Assembly (NCBI GenBank): GCA_045541735.1
Contig: JAZQJQ010000120.1
Location: forward strand, 1 to 6,542
Length of the DNA stretch: 6,542 bases
Source of the DNA: RUG12395 sp045541735
GTDB taxonomy: Bacteria > Bacillota > Clostridia > Oscillospirales > CAG-272
Direction: 5' to 3'
The notes under the pieces are model-generated. The model worked only from the letters and a program-made list of their open reading frames with translations, had not been told where the DNA came from and made no database searches. The position numbers and the translations under genes were made by a program. Positions 5,816 through 6,542 of the stretch are shown here, one piece after another (position 1 is the stretch's first letter; each line of letters starts with the position of its first letter).

Positions 5816-6542
5816 ATGGCAAACAAACTTTATATAACCGATACTATACTGCGCGATGCGCATCAGTCTCAGGCCGCTACCCGTATGCGTCTTGAGGATA
5901 TGCTTCCCGCGTGTGAGATGCTCGATAAGATAGGCTACTGGTCCCTTGAATGCTGGGGCGGTGCTACCTTCGATTCCTGTATGCGCTTCCTTAACGAGGA
6001 TCCGTGGGAAAGACTCCGCGCGCTCAGAAAGGCTATGCCGAATACCAGGCTTCAGATGCTTCTGCGCGGTCAGAATCTGCTTGGATACAAACACTATGCG
6101 GACGACGTTGTCGAGGCTTTCGTTAAAAAGTCCATCGAAAACGGTATAGACGTTATCCGTATCTTTGATGCGCTCAACGATCCCCGCAATATGGAAGCCG
6201 CAATGAAGTACACAAAAAAGTACGGCGGAACCTGCGAGGCGGCAATAAGCTATACGGTCAGTCCCGTGCACAGCGAGGACTATTTCGTCAACCTTGCCTG
6301 CACCCTGAAGGAGATGGGCGCGGATACTATTTGTATAAAGGATATGGCAAATCTGCTTCTGCCTTACGATGCTTACAGCCTTGTAAAGCGTCTCAAGGAA
6401 AAGGTTGGTATTCCGATACATCTCCACACACACAACACCACAGGTACCGGCGATATGACAAACCTTATGGCATGTTCTGCGGGTGTTGATATCGTTGACT
6501 GTGCGCTTTCTCCTCTCGCAAACGGTACCTCCCAGCCCTCCA
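5816..6542 (+). CDS. oadA: Alpha subunit (carboxyltransferase) of oxaloacetate decarboxylase, partial, C-terminus off the right edge
   Basis: The first 242 residues of a carboxyltransferase of the OadA/pyruvate carboxylase B type are visible, and full-length relatives have about 460-600. The enzyme moves the carboxyl group from oxaloacetate to carrier-bound biotin, releasing pyruvate. The TIM-barrel motifs are present: ITDTILRDAHQSQAATRMR (7-25) with metal ligand D14, ECWGGATFD (45-53), LLRGQNLLGY (82-91), RIFDALND (115-122), and IKDMANLL (174-181), whose K175 should be the carbamylated lysine. HLHTHNTTG (202-210) supplies metal ligands H204 and H206. These residues sit three positions earlier than their counterparts in Vibrio OadA (D17, K178, H207, H209). 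Translation starts at the ATG with AAGGAG (5801-5806) 9 bases upstream. The motif set is not that of methylmalonyl-CoA or glutaconyl-CoA carboxyltransferases. Given the separate biotin carrier upstream, a short form without a biotinyl tail is expected, but its end is not visible. Confidence 0.95.
   Translation, partial: MANKLYITDTILRDAHQSQAATRMRLEDMLPACEMLDKIGYWSLECWGGATFDSCMRFLNEDPWERLRALRKAMPNTRLQMLLRGQNLLGYKHYADDVVEAFVKKSIENGIDVIRIFDALNDPRNMEAAMKYTKKYGGTCEAAISYTVSPVHSEDYFVNLACTLKEMGADTICIKDMANLLLPYDAYSLVKRLKEKVGIPIHLHTHNTTGTGDMTNLMACSAGVDIVDCALSPLANGTSQPS

Noticed and set aside
5807..6433. Open frame on the minus strand, 208 codons
   Set aside because: It is antisense to the oadA carboxyltransferase with no family resemblance.

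Overview
The window looks like ordinary chromosome of an anaerobic Gram-positive bacterium of the Clostridia type. This is inferred from three things: strong AGGAGG-like ribosome binding sites and near-consensus sigma-A promoters, protein sequences that read like clostridial versions of their families, and a biotin-dependent, sodium-pumping decarboxylase operon. Base composition is close to balanced in the genes and clearly A+T-rich between them. No mobile elements, CRISPR arrays, tRNA or rRNA genes were seen, and no gene inside the window is broken. The genes at both ends are cut only by the window boundary.

Layout: (1) 1-1703, minus strand: most of a typA/bipA translational GTPase gene, with its C-terminal end lost off the left edge. 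(2) 1704-1930: an A+T-rich divergent intergenic region. It carries a typA promoter on the minus strand and, on the plus strand, a perfect-consensus extended -10 promoter. (3) 1931-3703, plus strand: a two-gene unit. The first gene encodes a regulator with a C-terminal ArsR-type winged helix behind about 275 unassigned residues. The second, 15 bases later, encodes a HAD-superfamily phosphatase resembling phosphoglycolate phosphatase. A strong intrinsic terminator closes the unit. (4) 3782-6542, plus strand: a second promoter followed by a palindromic leader hairpin, then a tight operon in the order gamma subunit (OadG-like), free biotin carrier protein, beta subunit (OadB, sodium-translocating), and alpha subunit (OadA-like carboxyltransferase, cut by the right edge).

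The last four genes form one machine. The alpha subunit moves the carboxyl group of oxaloacetate to biotin on the small carrier protein. The membrane beta subunit decarboxylates carboxybiotin and exports sodium ions. The small gamma subunit anchors the complex. The alpha sequence is of the OadA/PycB type, so oxaloacetate is favoured over methylmalonyl-CoA as substrate.

I see no wholly new system. The items most worth a second look are regulatory. The biotin-carrier start codon lies 26 bases from its only Shine-Dalgarno sequence with a hairpin in between. A 19-bp perfect palindrome lies just downstream of the predicted decarboxylase transcription start. The ArsR-type protein has a large uncharacterised N-terminal region.
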